Shown here: positions 46,117-55,244 of the stretch, in pieces | Layout: each line of letters begins with the position of its first letter | Numbering within the stretch: position 1 is the stretch's first letter | Source of the DNA: Pseudomonadota bacterium | Lineage (GTDB): Bacteria; Pseudomonadota; Gammaproteobacteria; Burkholderiales; Burkholderiaceae_C | DNA length: 64,000 nucleotides | Assembly (NCBI GenBank): GCA_022566735.1 | Contig: JADFIG010000002.1 | Location: 1-64,000, forward strand | Direction: 5' to 3' | Notes under the pieces: model-generated | Databases searched by the model: none | What the model saw: only the letters and a program-made list of their open reading frames with translations | What the model was told of the DNA's origin: nothing | Program-made: the position numbers and the translations under genes

Positions 46117-47370
46117 ATGACTGCTTCCCGCTCCCGTCGCAACGCGCTCACCCTGGGCCTGCGCGCGACCGTCTCCTTCGTGGCCGCCGTGGCGGTCGGT
46201 GCCAGTGGCGCCTTGTGGCCGGCCGCTGCGGCCCACGCCCAGGCCGCATCGCCCGCCGCCCTGTTTGCCGAGCCCACCGCGGCCATGCCCCAGCCACCCG
46301 AAGTGGCAGCGCGTGCCTTCATCCTGCAGGACCTCTCCAGCCGCCAGACCCTGGCCGCGCGCAATGCCGACCAGCAGGTCGAGCCGGCGTCGCTGACCAA
46401 GCTGATGACGGCCTACCTGGTCTTCCAGGCGCTGCAAAGCGGCAAGCTCAGCCTCACCCAGGACCTGCCCGTCTCCGAGCGCGCCTGGCGCACCGGCATG
46501 ACCGGCGCCTCGCGCTCCTTCATCAACATCAACAGCCGGGTGAAGGTCGATGACCTCATCAAGGGCATGATCGTGCAAAGCGGCAACGACGCCACCGTGG
46601 CCCTGGCCGAAGGCGTGGGCGGCACGGTCGAGGTCTTCGTCGAGATGATGAACCGCCAGGCCCAGGTGTTTGGCCTCAAGGGCACGCACTTCGCCAACCC
46701 CGAAGGCCTGACGGCGCCGGGCCACGTCAGCACGGCGCGCGAGCTGTCCATCATCGCCACCCGCCTGATCTCGGACTTCCCGAACTCGTTGCCCTACTAC
46801 TCCATGAAGGAGTTCACCTTCAACGGCATCAAGCAGGGCAACCGCAACCTGCTGCTGTTCCGCGACCCGACGGTCGATGGCCTGAAGACGGGCTACACCG
46901 ACAACGCGGGCTACTGCCTGATCTCCACCTCCCGGCGCCCCACGGCCGGTGGCGAGCGCCGCCTGCTGAGCGTGGTGCTGGGTGCGGCCTCCCCCGAGGC
47001 CCGCGCCAACGAAAGCCAGAAGCTGCTGAACTGGGGCCACAGCGCCTTCGACGTGGTCAAGCTGTTCGACGCCAACCAGCCCGTCACCACCGCCCAGGTC
47101 TGGAAGGGCCAGGCCAACACCGCCCGCCTGGGCCGCACCGCGCCGGTCGTGGTGGTGGTGCCGCGCGGCCAGGGCGGGGCGGTCAAGACGGCCGTGACGC
47201 GCAACGACCCGCTGATGGCGCCGCTCGCCAAGGGCCAGACCGTGGGCAGCCTGCAGGTCACGCTCAACGGCCAGCCCTGGCAGACCCTGCCGCTGCAGTC
47301 CCTGGACGCGGTGCCCAGCGCCGGCTGGGTGGGGCGCCTGTGGGACGCCATCCGCCTGAGCATCAAGTGA
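46117..47370 (+). CDS. dacC: D-alanyl-D-alanine carboxypeptidase, PBP5/6 type
   Basis: This 417-residue periplasmic enzyme has a signal peptide ending near AHAQA (residue 42) and the motifs SLTK (S92-K95), SGN (155-157) and KTG (257-259). The C-terminal PBP5-associated domain ends in a short amphipathic segment (GWVGRLWDAIRLSIK) that would anchor it to the inner membrane. It trims the terminal D-Ala from peptidoglycan pentapeptides. The start at MTASRSRRNA gives a twin-basic signal peptide. The ybeD gene follows. Confidence 0.94.
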   Translation: MTASRSRRNALTLGLRATVSFVAAVAVGASGALWPAAAAHAQAASPAALFAEPTAAMPQPPEVAARAFILQDLSSRQTLAARNADQQVEPASLTKLMTAYLVFQALQSGKLSLTQDLPVSERAWRTGMTGASRSFININSRVKVDDLIKGMIVQSGNDATVALAEGVGGTVEVFVEMMNRQAQVFGLKGTHFANPEGLTAPGHVSTARELSIIATRLISDFPNSLPYYSMKEFTFNGIKQGNRNLLLFRDPTVDGLKTGYTDNAGYCLISTSRRPTAGGERRLLSVVLGAASPEARANESQKLLNWGHSAFDVVKLFDANQPVTTAQVWKGQANTARLGRTAPVVVVVPRGQGGAVKTAVTRNDPLMAPLAKGQTVGSLQVTLNGQPWQTLPLQSLDAVPSAGWVGRLWDAIRLSIK

Positions 47371-47392
47371 CGGCCAGGCAAGGAGCGCACGC

Positions 47393-47713
47393 ATGAGCAC
47401 GCCAAAGTCCGGTCCGCAGTCTGGCCATCAGCCCGTCAACCCGCCGGTGCCGCCCGAAGAGTCCCTCATCCAGTACCCCAGCACCTTCCCCATCAAGGTG
47501 ATGGGCGCCCACCACGAGGCGTTCGTGGCGGCGGTGGTGGAGGTGGTGGTCCAGCACGATCCCGGCTTCGATGCCGGCACCATCGAGCGCCGCCCCAGCA
47601 GCAGTGGCAACTACCTGGGCCTGACCGTCCTGGTCACGGCCACCAGCCGCGAGCAGCTCGACAACATCTACCGCGGCCTGACCAGCCTCTCGCACGTCAA
47701 GTACGTGCTCTGA
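47393..47713 (+). CDS. ybeD: YbeD-family (DUF493) protein
   Basis: This 106-residue small protein has the DUF493 core YPSTFPIKVMG, followed by HDPGFDAGTIERRPSSSGNY and ending LTSLSHVKYVL, with a Pro-rich N-terminal extension. It adopts an ACT-like fold, and its role is unclear, although in many genomes it sits between dacA/dacC and lipB. Here lipB is absent and yajC follows instead. It is probably co-transcribed with dacC, 22 bases upstream. Confidence 0.9.
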   Translation: MSTPKSGPQSGHQPVNPPVPPEESLIQYPSTFPIKVMGAHHEAFVAAVVEVVVQHDPGFDAGTIERRPSSSGNYLGLTVLVTATSREQLDNIYRGLTSLSHVKYVL

Positions 47714-47736
47714 GGCCTGCTGGCCCGCGCAACGGG

Positions 47737-47770
47737 GGTGTGACCACCCGTCACACCACCCGCATACAAT
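47737..47770 (+). promoter_or_regulatory. Operator-like dyad and -10 element upstream of yajC
   Basis: GGTGTGAC and GTCACACC flank five bases at 47737-47757. TACAAT at 47765-47770 is a good -10 hexamer. The dyad covers the expected -35 position, so a bound protein would block or replace the -35 contact. The core TGTGAC-N5-GTCACA matches the dyad upstream of the PEP-CTERM gene. Confidence 0.5.
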
Positions 47771-47810
47771 CCGCAGATCGCCTGATCTGACCGCTTTCCG
47801 GCCGGTGCGC

Positions 47811-47846
47811 CCGAGGCCATGCCCCGCATGGTCGTCGGGGCCTCGG
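47811..47846 (+). promoter_or_regulatory. Leader hairpin upstream of yajC
   Basis: CCGAGGCC and GGCCTCGG form an eight-base perfect stem around about 20 bases. CCCTTTGTTTG follows, which gives it a weak attenuator-like look. It sits in the roughly 93-base leader between the -10 element and the yajC start. Confidence 0.35.
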
Positions 47847-47869
47847 CCCTTTGTTTGAAGGACCTGACC

Positions 47870-48193
47870 GTGTTGATTTCCGAAGCCTACGCCCAAGCCG
47901 CCGCCCCTGCCGCAGGTGCTTCCGGTGGCCTGATGAGCATGCTGCCCCTGGTGCTGATGTTCGTCGTCCTGTACTTCGTGATGATCCGCCCGCAGATGAA
48001 GCGGCAGAAGGAAACCAAGGCCATGCTCGACGCCCTGACCAAGGGCGACGAGGTGGTCACCCAGGGCGGCGTGATCGGCAAGATCAGCAAGCTGGGCGAG
48101 ACCTTCGTGAGCGTCGAAGTGGCCAATGGCGTGGAGCTGCAGGTGCAGCGCGCGGCCATCGTCCAGGTGCTGCCCAAGGGCTCCTACAAGTAA
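47870..48193 (+). CDS. yajC: Preprotein translocase auxiliary subunit YajC
   Basis: This 107-residue single-span membrane protein has the hydrophobic segment LPLVLMFVVLYFVMIRPQMKRQKE near residue 28 and the cytoplasmic GDEVVTQGGVIGKISKL motif. It associates with SecDF. A GTG start is preferred: AAGGA lies eight bases before it, and the resulting N-terminus MLISEAYAQAA is typical. secD and secF follow in the same operon. Confidence 0.93.
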   Translation: MLISEAYAQAAAPAAGASGGLMSMLPLVLMFVVLYFVMIRPQMKRQKETKAMLDALTKGDEVVTQGGVIGKISKLGETFVSVEVANGVELQVQRAAIVQVLPKGSYK

Positions 48194-48241
48194 CCCCGTG
48201 CCCAGCAACGCGCGCACAGCAGCAACGGTGTCGAGGACCGC

Positions 48242-50098
48242 ATGAACCGCTATCCCTGGTGGAAGTACCTGATCATCGCCCTGGCCATGTTCATCGGCCT
48301 GATGTACAGCCTGCCCAATGTGTTCGGGGAGGCACCGGCGGTGCAGGTCTCCAGCGGCAAGGCCACGCTCAAGCTCGACCGCGAAACCGTCAACCGCGTC
48401 AACAACGTGCTGGAGGCTGCCGGCGTGCAGGCCGACTTCGTGGAGCTGGACGGCACCTCCGTGCGCGCCCGCTTCAAGGACACCGACGCCCAGATCAAGG
48501 CCCGCGACGCGCTCGGCCGTGCCTTCAACCCGGACGCGGCCGACCCGAGCTACATCGTGGCGCTGAACCTGGTCTCGCGCTCGCCGCAATGGCTGCGCAG
48601 CCTGCACGCCCACCCCATGTTCCTGGGCCTGGACCTGCGCGGTGGCGTGCACTTCCTGATGCAGGTGGACATGAAGGCCGCGCTGACCCACAAGGTCGAG
48701 AGCCTGTCGGGCGATGTGCGCACCCTGCTGCGTGACAAGGACATCCGCCACAGCGGCATCCGCCGCGACGGCACGACGCTGACCGTGCGCTTGCGCGACG
48801 ATGCCACCCGCAAGGCCGCGCGTCCGGTGCTGCAGGACAACCTCGTCGACCTGATCTGGACCGACGGCAGCGACCCCAGCGGCGACCTCACCCTGGTCGG
48901 CGCGCTCAACCCCAAGAGCGAACGCGCCATCCAGGAGCAGGCTCTCAAGCAGAACATCACCACCCTGCACAACCGCATCAACGAGCTGGGCGTGTCCGAG
49001 CCGGTGATCCAGCAGCAAGGGCTGGACCGCGTCGTGGTGCAGTTGCCCGGCGTGCAGGACACCGCCAAGGCCAAGGACATCATCGGCCGCACCGCCACGC
49101 TGGAAGTGCGCATGGTCGACGACAGCACCGAGGCCCAGGGCGCGCTGGCTGGCGGCATGGTGCCCTTCGGCTCCGAGCGCTACCTGGAGCGCGGCGGCGT
49201 GCCCATCGTCGTCAAGCGCCAGGTGGTGCTGACCGGCGACAACCTGACCGATGCCCAGCCCGGCTTCGACGAGAACCACGAAGCCGCCGTGCACCTGACC
49301 CTGGACGCCCGCGGCGCGCGCATCTTCCGCGACGTCACCCGCGAGAACATCGGCAAGCGCATGGCCATCCTGCTGTTCGAGAAGGGCAAGGGCGAGGTCG
49401 TGACCGCGCCGGTCATCCGCGGCGAAATCGGCGGTGGCCGCGTGCAGATCTCGGGCCGCATGAGCACCGAGGAAGCCGCCGACACGGCCCTGCTGCTGCG
49501 CGCCGGCTCGCTGGCCGCACCGATGGAGATCATCGAAGAGCGCACGGTGGGCCCCAGCCTGGGCGCCGACAACATCGCCCAGGGCTTCAACTCCCTGGTC
49601 TATGGCTTCGCGGCCATCGCCCTCTTCATGGTGCTGTACTACCTGCTGTTCGGCGTGTTCTCGACGGTGGCCCTGTCGGTCAACCTGCTGCTGCTGATCG
49701 CGGTGCTGTCCATGCTGCAGGCCACGCTGACGCTGCCGGGCATCGCGGCCATCGCGCTGACGCTGGGCATGGCGATCGACTCCAACGTGCTGATCAACGA
49801 GCGGGTGCGCGAAGAGCTGCGCAACGGCTCGGCGCCGCAGTCGGCCATCGCGGCCGGCTACGAGCACGCCTGGGCGACCATCCTGGACTCGAACGTCACG
49901 ACCCTGATCGCCGGCCTGTCGCTGCTGGCCTTCGGCTCGGGGCCGGTGCGCGGCTTCGCGGTGGTGCACTGCCTGGGCATCCTGACCTCGATGTTCTCGG
50001 CCGTGTTCTTCTCGCGCGGCCTGGTCAACCTCTGGTATGGCCGCCAGAAGAAGCTCAAGAGCGTCTCGATCGGCCAGGTCTGGAAGCCCCAGGAATAA
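48242..50098 (+). CDS. secD: Protein translocase subunit SecD
   Basis: This 618-residue inner-membrane protein uses the proton motive force with SecF to pull secreted proteins through SecYEG. It has an N-terminal helix (YLIIALAMFIGLMYSLPN), then FLGLDLRGGVHFLMQVD (the D1 motif). A large periplasmic domain and a C-terminal group of helices follow, including MAIDSNVLINERVREEL and the NVTTLIAGLSLLAFG segment. The length matches betaproteobacterial SecD. It follows yajC by 48 bases. Confidence 0.96.
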   Translation: MNRYPWWKYLIIALAMFIGLMYSLPNVFGEAPAVQVSSGKATLKLDRETVNRVNNVLEAAGVQADFVELDGTSVRARFKDTDAQIKARDALGRAFNPDAADPSYIVALNLVSRSPQWLRSLHAHPMFLGLDLRGGVHFLMQVDMKAALTHKVESLSGDVRTLLRDKDIRHSGIRRDGTTLTVRLRDDATRKAARPVLQDNLVDLIWTDGSDPSGDLTLVGALNPKSERAIQEQALKQNITTLHNRINELGVSEPVIQQQGLDRVVVQLPGVQDTAKAKDIIGRTATLEVRMVDDSTEAQGALAGGMVPFGSERYLERGGVPIVVKRQVVLTGDNLTDAQPGFDENHEAAVHLTLDARGARIFRDVTRENIGKRMAILLFEKGKGEVVTAPVIRGEIGGGRVQISGRMSTEEAADTALLLRAGSLAAPMEIIEERTVGPSLGADNIAQGFNSLVYGFAAIALFMVLYYLLFGVFSTVALSVNLLLLIAVLSMLQATLTLPGIAAIALTLGMAIDSNVLINERVREELRNGSAPQSAIAAGYEHAWATILDSNVTTLIAGLSLLAFGSGPVRGFAVVHCLGILTSMFSAVFFSRGLVNLWYGRQKKLKSVSIGQVWKPQE

Positions 50099-50113
50099 GC
50101 AGAGGCAAGCATC

Positions 50114-51142
50114 ATGGAATTCTTCCGCATCCAGCGCGACATCCCTTTCATGCGCCATGCGCTGGTCTTCAACGTCATCTCGTTCCTGACCTTCGCGGCC
50201 GCTGTCTTTTTCCTGGTCACCCGGGGCCTGCACCTGTCCATCGAGTTCACGGGCGGCTCGCTCATCGAGGTGCAGTACGCCCAGGCGGCCGACCTGCACA
50301 AGGCGCGCGAGGCCGTCGAGGGCCTCAAGCTCGGCGAGGTGCAGGTGCAGAACTTCGGCACCTCGCGCGATGTGCTGATCCGCCTGCCGCTGCGCGGCAA
50401 CATGAAGCAGACCGAGCTGGTCGGCAAGGTGTTCGGCGCGCTCTGCCAGGGCGAGGGCGGCCAGGTCTCGGTGCAGGCCTCCGACAAGGGCGACCGCCAG
50501 GTCTGTCTGGTCAGCAAGGATGGCAAGCAGCTGGAGCCGCTGACCCTGCAGCGCAGCGAGTTCGTCGGCCCGCAGGTCGGTGACGAGCTGGCCAGCGATG
50601 GCGCCAAGGCCCTGGCCGTGACGGTCATCGGCATCATGATCTACCTGGCCATCCGCTTCGAGTGGAAGTTCGCCGTGGCCGGCGTGATCGCCAACCTGCA
50701 CGACGTGATCATCATCCTGGGCTTCTTCGCCTTCTTCCAGTGGGAGTTCTCGCTGTCGGTGCTGGCGGCGGTGCTGGCGGTGCTGGGTTACTCGGTCAAC
50801 GAGTCGGTGGTGATCTTCGACCGCATCCGCGAGATCTTCCGCAAGATGCGCAAGATGGACACGCGCCAGGCCATCGACCACGCCATCACCAGCACCATGA
50901 GCCGCACCATGATCACCCACGGCTGCACGGAAATGATGGTGCTGGCCATGCTGATCTTCGGTGGCCCCACGCTGCACTACTTCGCCATGGCCCTGACCAT
51001 CGGCATCCTGTTCGGCATCTATTCCTCGGTCTTCGTGGCCGCGGCCATCGCGATGTGGCTGGGCGTCAAGCGCGAGGACCTCGTCAAAGGTGTCAAAAAA
51101 GACATCGATCCGAACGACCCGCACGCCGGTGCGGTGGTGTAG
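50114..51142 (+). CDS. secF: Protein translocase subunit SecF
   Basis: This 342-residue inner-membrane partner of SecD has FTGGSLIEVQY near residue 44 (the D1-type motif), then DVIIILGFFAFFQWEFSL and GYSVNESVVIFDRIREIFRK. The last is the conserved transmembrane segment carrying charged residues needed for proton flow. It follows secD by 15 bases and ends with a short cytoplasmic tail. It is the last gene of the yajC-secDF operon. Confidence 0.96.
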   Translation: MEFFRIQRDIPFMRHALVFNVISFLTFAAAVFFLVTRGLHLSIEFTGGSLIEVQYAQAADLHKAREAVEGLKLGEVQVQNFGTSRDVLIRLPLRGNMKQTELVGKVFGALCQGEGGQVSVQASDKGDRQVCLVSKDGKQLEPLTLQRSEFVGPQVGDELASDGAKALAVTVIGIMIYLAIRFEWKFAVAGVIANLHDVIIILGFFAFFQWEFSLSVLAAVLAVLGYSVNESVVIFDRIREIFRKMRKMDTRQAIDHAITSTMSRTMITHGCTEMMVLAMLIFGGPTLHYFAMALTIGILFGIYSSVFVAAAIAMWLGVKREDLVKGVKKDIDPNDPHAGAVV

Positions 51143-51224
51143 AGTCAAAGCCCATCGAACTTTGCGTGTCGGCCGCCCTGGAGCCTTGGGCTTCGAGGGG
51201 TGAGCCGACGGTCTGAACCACCCC

Positions 51225-53567
51225 ATGACCCTGGGTCCCCACCGTGCCCTGGCTCTGACCGCCCGCGTCAGCTACCTGGACGCCCTGCAGCGAGGGGCGC
51301 ATGGCCTGGTGCAGGCCTGCATGGAGGGCGCCCGCCTGCTGGCCAACCAGTCGGCCGAGCCGGCGCTCTACGCGCGCCGCCGTGACCTGGTGCTGGAGCT
51401 GCCCCGGGCGGTGCCTGCCTGGGCCTCGGCGCTCGAAGCCCGCTTGCAGCAAGCCGCGCGCGACCTGCGTGTGGGCCGCAGCGTGGCCGCCCGGGCTCCG
51501 GGCCTGGACGCCATCGACATCCCCCTGACCCTGGTCGATGACCTGGTCGTGGAGCGCGACCTGGCCGCGTCGCGGCTGGCCCAGGCCGTGGCCGACCTGA
51601 CCGGCTCCGAGTACACCGACCTCAATGCGCGCCTGCAGGCCGTGGGCGGGGCGGTGGAGTCGGGCGGGCAGCAGGTCGATGTGCTCAGCGTGAACTGGCT
51701 GGCGCGGAGCGTGGTCGACAGCTGGCAGGACGCGCAGTTGTCGGGCGAGCACTGGCAGACCCTGCAGACCGTGCTGCAAAACGAGGTGGCGCAGTGGGCC
51801 CAGGAGGCCTACCACGTGGCCAACAAGGCCCTGCTGGAGCAGGGCGTGCGCCCGGAGATCGACCTGCGGCCGTTCATCCGCCGCGCGCGCGATGCGGGCA
51901 CGGCGCTCACCCGCCCGGGCGAGGTCGAGGAGATGTCGCCCCGCGGCCTGGTCGCTGCGGCCGGGGCTCGCCACACGCCGGGCACCGTGCCGGGCAGCAA
52001 CAGCGGCCTGCAGCCCTTGGGCCGCGCCCATGAAGAAACCCGCCTGATGACGCAGACGCCGGGCATGGCGCGCGGCCAGGCCCATTCCCAGGCGATGCTG
52101 GGCAAGCTGACGGCGCTGGTGGCGCGCCAGGTGCCGGGCTTCGTGCCCACCGAGGCGATGTCGCCGATGGGCTCGATCGGGCTGGTCTCGCCCGGCCTGG
52201 GCCAGGCCATCCGCCAGGTCAGCGAGGTGGTGCGCCGCCAGGCCGACACCGTGCCCGATGGCGCGGTGCCTTCGCCGCAGGCCGTGCTGCAGGACCTGCA
52301 ACACAGCCAGAAGGCGCTGAAAGAGGCCGCGGCCACGCCGGTCGAGCGCGCCACCATCGAGATCGTGGCGCTGCTGTTCCAGTCCATCCTGCAGGAGGAG
52401 CGCCTGCCCGCGGCCATCCGCGTGTGGTTCGCGCGGCTGCAGATGCCGGTGCTGCGCGTGGCGGTGACCGAGCCGGACTTCTTCGCCACCACCCGCCACC
52501 CGGCGCGCATGCTGATCGACCGCATGGGCTCCTGCGTGATGGGCTTCGTGGCCGGCGAGCACGCCAGCGAGGACGCCCTGCACGACGAGATCAAGCGCGT
52601 GGTGCAGGTGGTGGAGGCCTACCCCGACACCGGCCGGCGCGTGTTCCAGACCGTGCTGGGCGAGTTCGAGCGCTTCCTGGAAACCTATTTCCGCGACCAG
52701 AACCAGGCCAGCCGCAAGGGCGTGTCGCTGGCGCAGCAGGTCGAGCAGCGCGAGACCTGGGCCATCCAGTACACCATCGAGTTGCGCAAGATGCTCGAGG
52801 ACGTGCCGGTGCACGAGGGCGTGCGCGAGTTCCTCTTCCGCGTCTGGGCCGATGTGCTGGCGCACAGCGCCGTGCAGACGGGCCAGGCCAGCGAGGCCAC
52901 GCGCGAGCTCAAGCGCGCGGCGGCCGACCTGATCTGGTCGGCCAGTGCCAAGACATCGCGCGAGGAGCGCGCCGAGGTGCTGCGCCGCCTGCCGCCGCTG
53001 CTGAAAACCGTGCGCGAAGGCATGGTGCGTGCCGGCCTGGCCGCCGATGCCCAGGACGCCCACATCCAGGCCTTGAACACGGCGCTGGCCGCGGCCTTCT
53101 CGGCGCGCTCGGCCCCGTTGTCCTCGGCCCACCTGCGCGAGGTCACGCAGCGCCTGGAGGCGCTCGACGAGCTCTTGCCCGACATGGCCGCCGTGGAGCT
53201 CGACGCCGACACCCTGCGCGACCTCTCCGGCCACGAATCCGAAAACCTCGAGGTGGTCGCCGAGGGCGGCACCATGCCCACGCCGGCCATGCTGGCCTGG
53301 GCGCGCGAGTTGCAGATCGGGTCGTGGTTCCAGCTGGACTACCGCGGCAAGCGCGAGCAGGTGCAACTGGCCTGGCAGGGCATGAACAAGCAGCTCAGCC
53401 TGTTCGTGACGCCGCAGGGCCGGGGCGTGCTGTTCCAGCTGCACCGCCTGGGCGCCTTCCTGCAGGCCGGCTTGCTGCTGCCGCTGGAAGAGGAGTCTTT
53501 GACGACCCGCGCCACCCGCCAGGCCCTGGCCAAGCTCGACGCCGACCCCGCTCGCCTGCTCAACTGA
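51225..53567 (+). CDS. DUF1631 family protein
   Basis: This 780-residue, mostly helical, acidic protein has no signal peptide or membrane helix and matches the long DUF1631 proteins of betaproteobacteria in size and layout. A C-terminal PilZ-like segment is suggested by GSWFQLDYRGKREQVQLAW near residue 700, which would be compatible with nucleotide signalling, but I cannot confirm it by eye. It lies between secF (83 bases) and the pilus operon (117 bases) and may be linked to surface functions. Confidence 0.75.
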   Translation: MTLGPHRALALTARVSYLDALQRGAHGLVQACMEGARLLANQSAEPALYARRRDLVLELPRAVPAWASALEARLQQAARDLRVGRSVAARAPGLDAIDIPLTLVDDLVVERDLAASRLAQAVADLTGSEYTDLNARLQAVGGAVESGGQQVDVLSVNWLARSVVDSWQDAQLSGEHWQTLQTVLQNEVAQWAQEAYHVANKALLEQGVRPEIDLRPFIRRARDAGTALTRPGEVEEMSPRGLVAAAGARHTPGTVPGSNSGLQPLGRAHEETRLMTQTPGMARGQAHSQAMLGKLTALVARQVPGFVPTEAMSPMGSIGLVSPGLGQAIRQVSEVVRRQADTVPDGAVPSPQAVLQDLQHSQKALKEAAATPVERATIEIVALLFQSILQEERLPAAIRVWFARLQMPVLRVAVTEPDFFATTRHPARMLIDRMGSCVMGFVAGEHASEDALHDEIKRVVQVVEAYPDTGRRVFQTVLGEFERFLETYFRDQNQASRKGVSLAQQVEQRETWAIQYTIELRKMLEDVPVHEGVREFLFRVWADVLAHSAVQTGQASEATRELKRAAADLIWSASAKTSREERAEVLRRLPPLLKTVREGMVRAGLAADAQDAHIQALNTALAAAFSARSAPLSSAHLREVTQRLEALDELLPDMAAVELDADTLRDLSGHESENLEVVAEGGTMPTPAMLAWARELQIGSWFQLDYRGKREQVQLAWQGMNKQLSLFVTPQGRGVLFQLHRLGAFLQAGLLLPLEEESLTTRATRQALAKLDADPARLLN

Positions 53568-53590
53568 GGCGGCGGCCCTGGCGTGTGGCG

Positions 53591-53688
53591 GTGCGAGAAA
53601 TAACGCACGAAGCGGCGCTTATTCCTTCCACCCCGTGGAATGCCTTCTGTCAGCATTCACTCCGTACGAGTCTCGGAGTGCGGAATGC
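53591..53688 (+). promoter_or_regulatory. Structured leader of the MSHA operon with three hairpins
   Basis: Three consecutive inverted repeats lie in the 117-base gap before mshI. GTGCG-N8-CGCAC is at 53591-53608 and TTCCAC-CCC-GTGGAA at 53626-53640. GCATTCACTCCG (53653-53664) pairs with CGGAGTG plus AATGC (53674-53688), with CGG bulged out. The last hairpin covers both the GGAG ribosome-binding site and the mshI start codon, so it could control translation. Confidence 0.5.
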
Positions 53689-55244
53689 TTTTTCGTCGCC
53701 AGTCACAGGATGGATCGCGTTGGGTGGGGGTGACCCTGGCCGGCGCCATCGCCCATGCCGTGGAGGTCATCCACCCGGCAGGCGAGCCTCCGCGCGTGGG
53801 CTGGATGTGGGCCGGGGATGCCCCCAGCCTGGGCCAGGCGCTGCGCTCGCTGCAGCGTGAACACCCCATCGATGACGCCCAACTCGTGGTGTGCGTGGGC
53901 CAGGGCAGCTACCGGCTGGTGGCCACCGAGGCACCCGACGTGCCCCGCGAAGAGTGGGCCGATGCCTTGCGCTGGACCCTGCGCGACCAGGTCGACTTCC
54001 CGGTCGACGACGCCATCATCGACGTGCTGGAGGTGCCCGAGGCCACGCGCCTGCGCCAGAGCAGCCCGACGCTGACGGCGGTGATGGCCCGCAGCGAGCA
54101 CGCCGCCATCGAGCTGGCGGCCGACGATGTCGGGCTGCAGTGGGCGGCCATGGAGTTGCCCGAGACCGCGCTGCGCAACCTGTGCGCGCTGGCCGAGGAA
54201 GACGGCAAGGCCCACGCGCTGCTGGCCTTTGGCGAGGCCCAGGGCCTGCTGGTCATCACCTTCCAGAAGGAGCTGGTGATGATGCGGCACATCGAGGTGC
54301 CCCTGTCGGCGATGACCGGTGGCCTGGAGTCGCGCAATGCCGCGCTCAACCGCGCGGCGCTGGAGGTGCTGCGCACGCTGGACACCTTCGAGCGCGTGCA
54401 CAGCCAGCTCACCCTGGACCGCCTCTCGGTGGTGCCGCCGGCCGGCCAGGGCGACGAAGTCATCGCCTTGCTGGCCGAGCAGGTGTACGTGCCCGTGCAG
54501 GCCTTCAGCCTGGGGTCGGACATCGACACCGCAGGCGCAGACAGCGGCGCGGGCGTGCCGGTGGCGCAGGCCGGTGCGCAGGCCCTGATGGCCCTGGGCG
54601 CGGCCTTGCGCCCGATGGTGGCCGCGCGCAACGGGCAGCAGCTCGCGCTGATCGACCCGGCCTCGCAGATGCAGCAGAACCAGTCCTGGGGCGCCCAGCA
54701 GGGCCTGCGCTGGGTCTCGCTGGCCGCGGCGCTCTGCCTGGTCGGCGGGGTGGCGCTGAAGGTGGTGGCCGCGCGCGCCGAATCGGCCGCACAGCAGGCC
54801 GAAGCCGCCATGCAGGTGATGCAGCGCAACCTGGCTGCGCCGGAGTCTGCTGCCGTCATCAAGGAGCTGGAGACCTTGCGCCACCGCGAAGCCGTGCAGA
54901 ACCACATGCGCGATGTGCTGACGGGGTCGATGTCGTCGTCGTCCTTCGGCTATTCCGATTTCCTCACGGCCCTGGGCCGCCAGCCCCAGTCCGGCCTGTG
55001 GATCACGGGCCTGAGCATCCAGGGCGATGGCAGCGATGTCGCGCTGACGGGCCGCATGACCGACCCGGCCACGCTGCCCATCTACCTGCGCAAGCTGGAG
55101 CAGGAAGAGCGCTTCCGCGGCCGCCGCTTTGCGCAGCTGGAGTTGCGCTCGCTGGGCGAACAGGACAACGCACCCGAAGGCGTGACCGAGTTCGTGCTGC
55201 GCGGCAAGATCGAAGGCGCAAGCCAGAAGCGGGGAACCCCATGA
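53685..55244 (+). CDS. mshI: MSHA-type pilus biogenesis protein MshI
   Basis: This 519-residue protein has an N-terminal half resembling the actin-like PilM/MshI fold, with EEWADALRWTLRDQVDFPVDD near residue 88. A single membrane helix follows (RWVSLAAALCLVGGVALKVV, near residue 345), then a periplasmic coiled-coil and ferredoxin-like PilN-type end. It therefore joins the PilM-like and PilN-like roles of the inner-membrane alignment complex. The start at MLFRRQSQDG has GGAG upstream but lies in a hairpin. mshJ overlaps its stop. Confidence 0.8.
   Translation: MLFRRQSQDGSRWVGVTLAGAIAHAVEVIHPAGEPPRVGWMWAGDAPSLGQALRSLQREHPIDDAQLVVCVGQGSYRLVATEAPDVPREEWADALRWTLRDQVDFPVDDAIIDVLEVPEATRLRQSSPTLTAVMARSEHAAIELAADDVGLQWAAMELPETALRNLCALAEEDGKAHALLAFGEAQGLLVITFQKELVMMRHIEVPLSAMTGGLESRNAALNRAALEVLRTLDTFERVHSQLTLDRLSVVPPAGQGDEVIALLAEQVYVPVQAFSLGSDIDTAGADSGAGVPVAQAGAQALMALGAALRPMVAARNGQQLALIDPASQMQQNQSWGAQQGLRWVSLAAALCLVGGVALKVVAARAESAAQQAEAAMQVMQRNLAAPESAAVIKELETLRHREAVQNHMRDVLTGSMSSSSFGYSDFLTALGRQPQSGLWITGLSIQGDGSDVALTGRMTDPATLPIYLRKLEQEERFRGRRFAQLELRSLGEQDNAPEGVTEFVLRGKIEGASQKRGTP

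Noticed and set aside
51143-51224. Interleaved short complementary segments between secF and DUF1631 suggesting a pseudoknot
   Set aside because: The pairings are only six or seven bases each in a GC-rich gap, which is within chance expectation.
47363-51226. A 1287-codon open frame on the minus strand
   Set aside because: It opposes ybeD, yajC, secD and secF, all clearly recognisable, and shows only codon-mirror composition.
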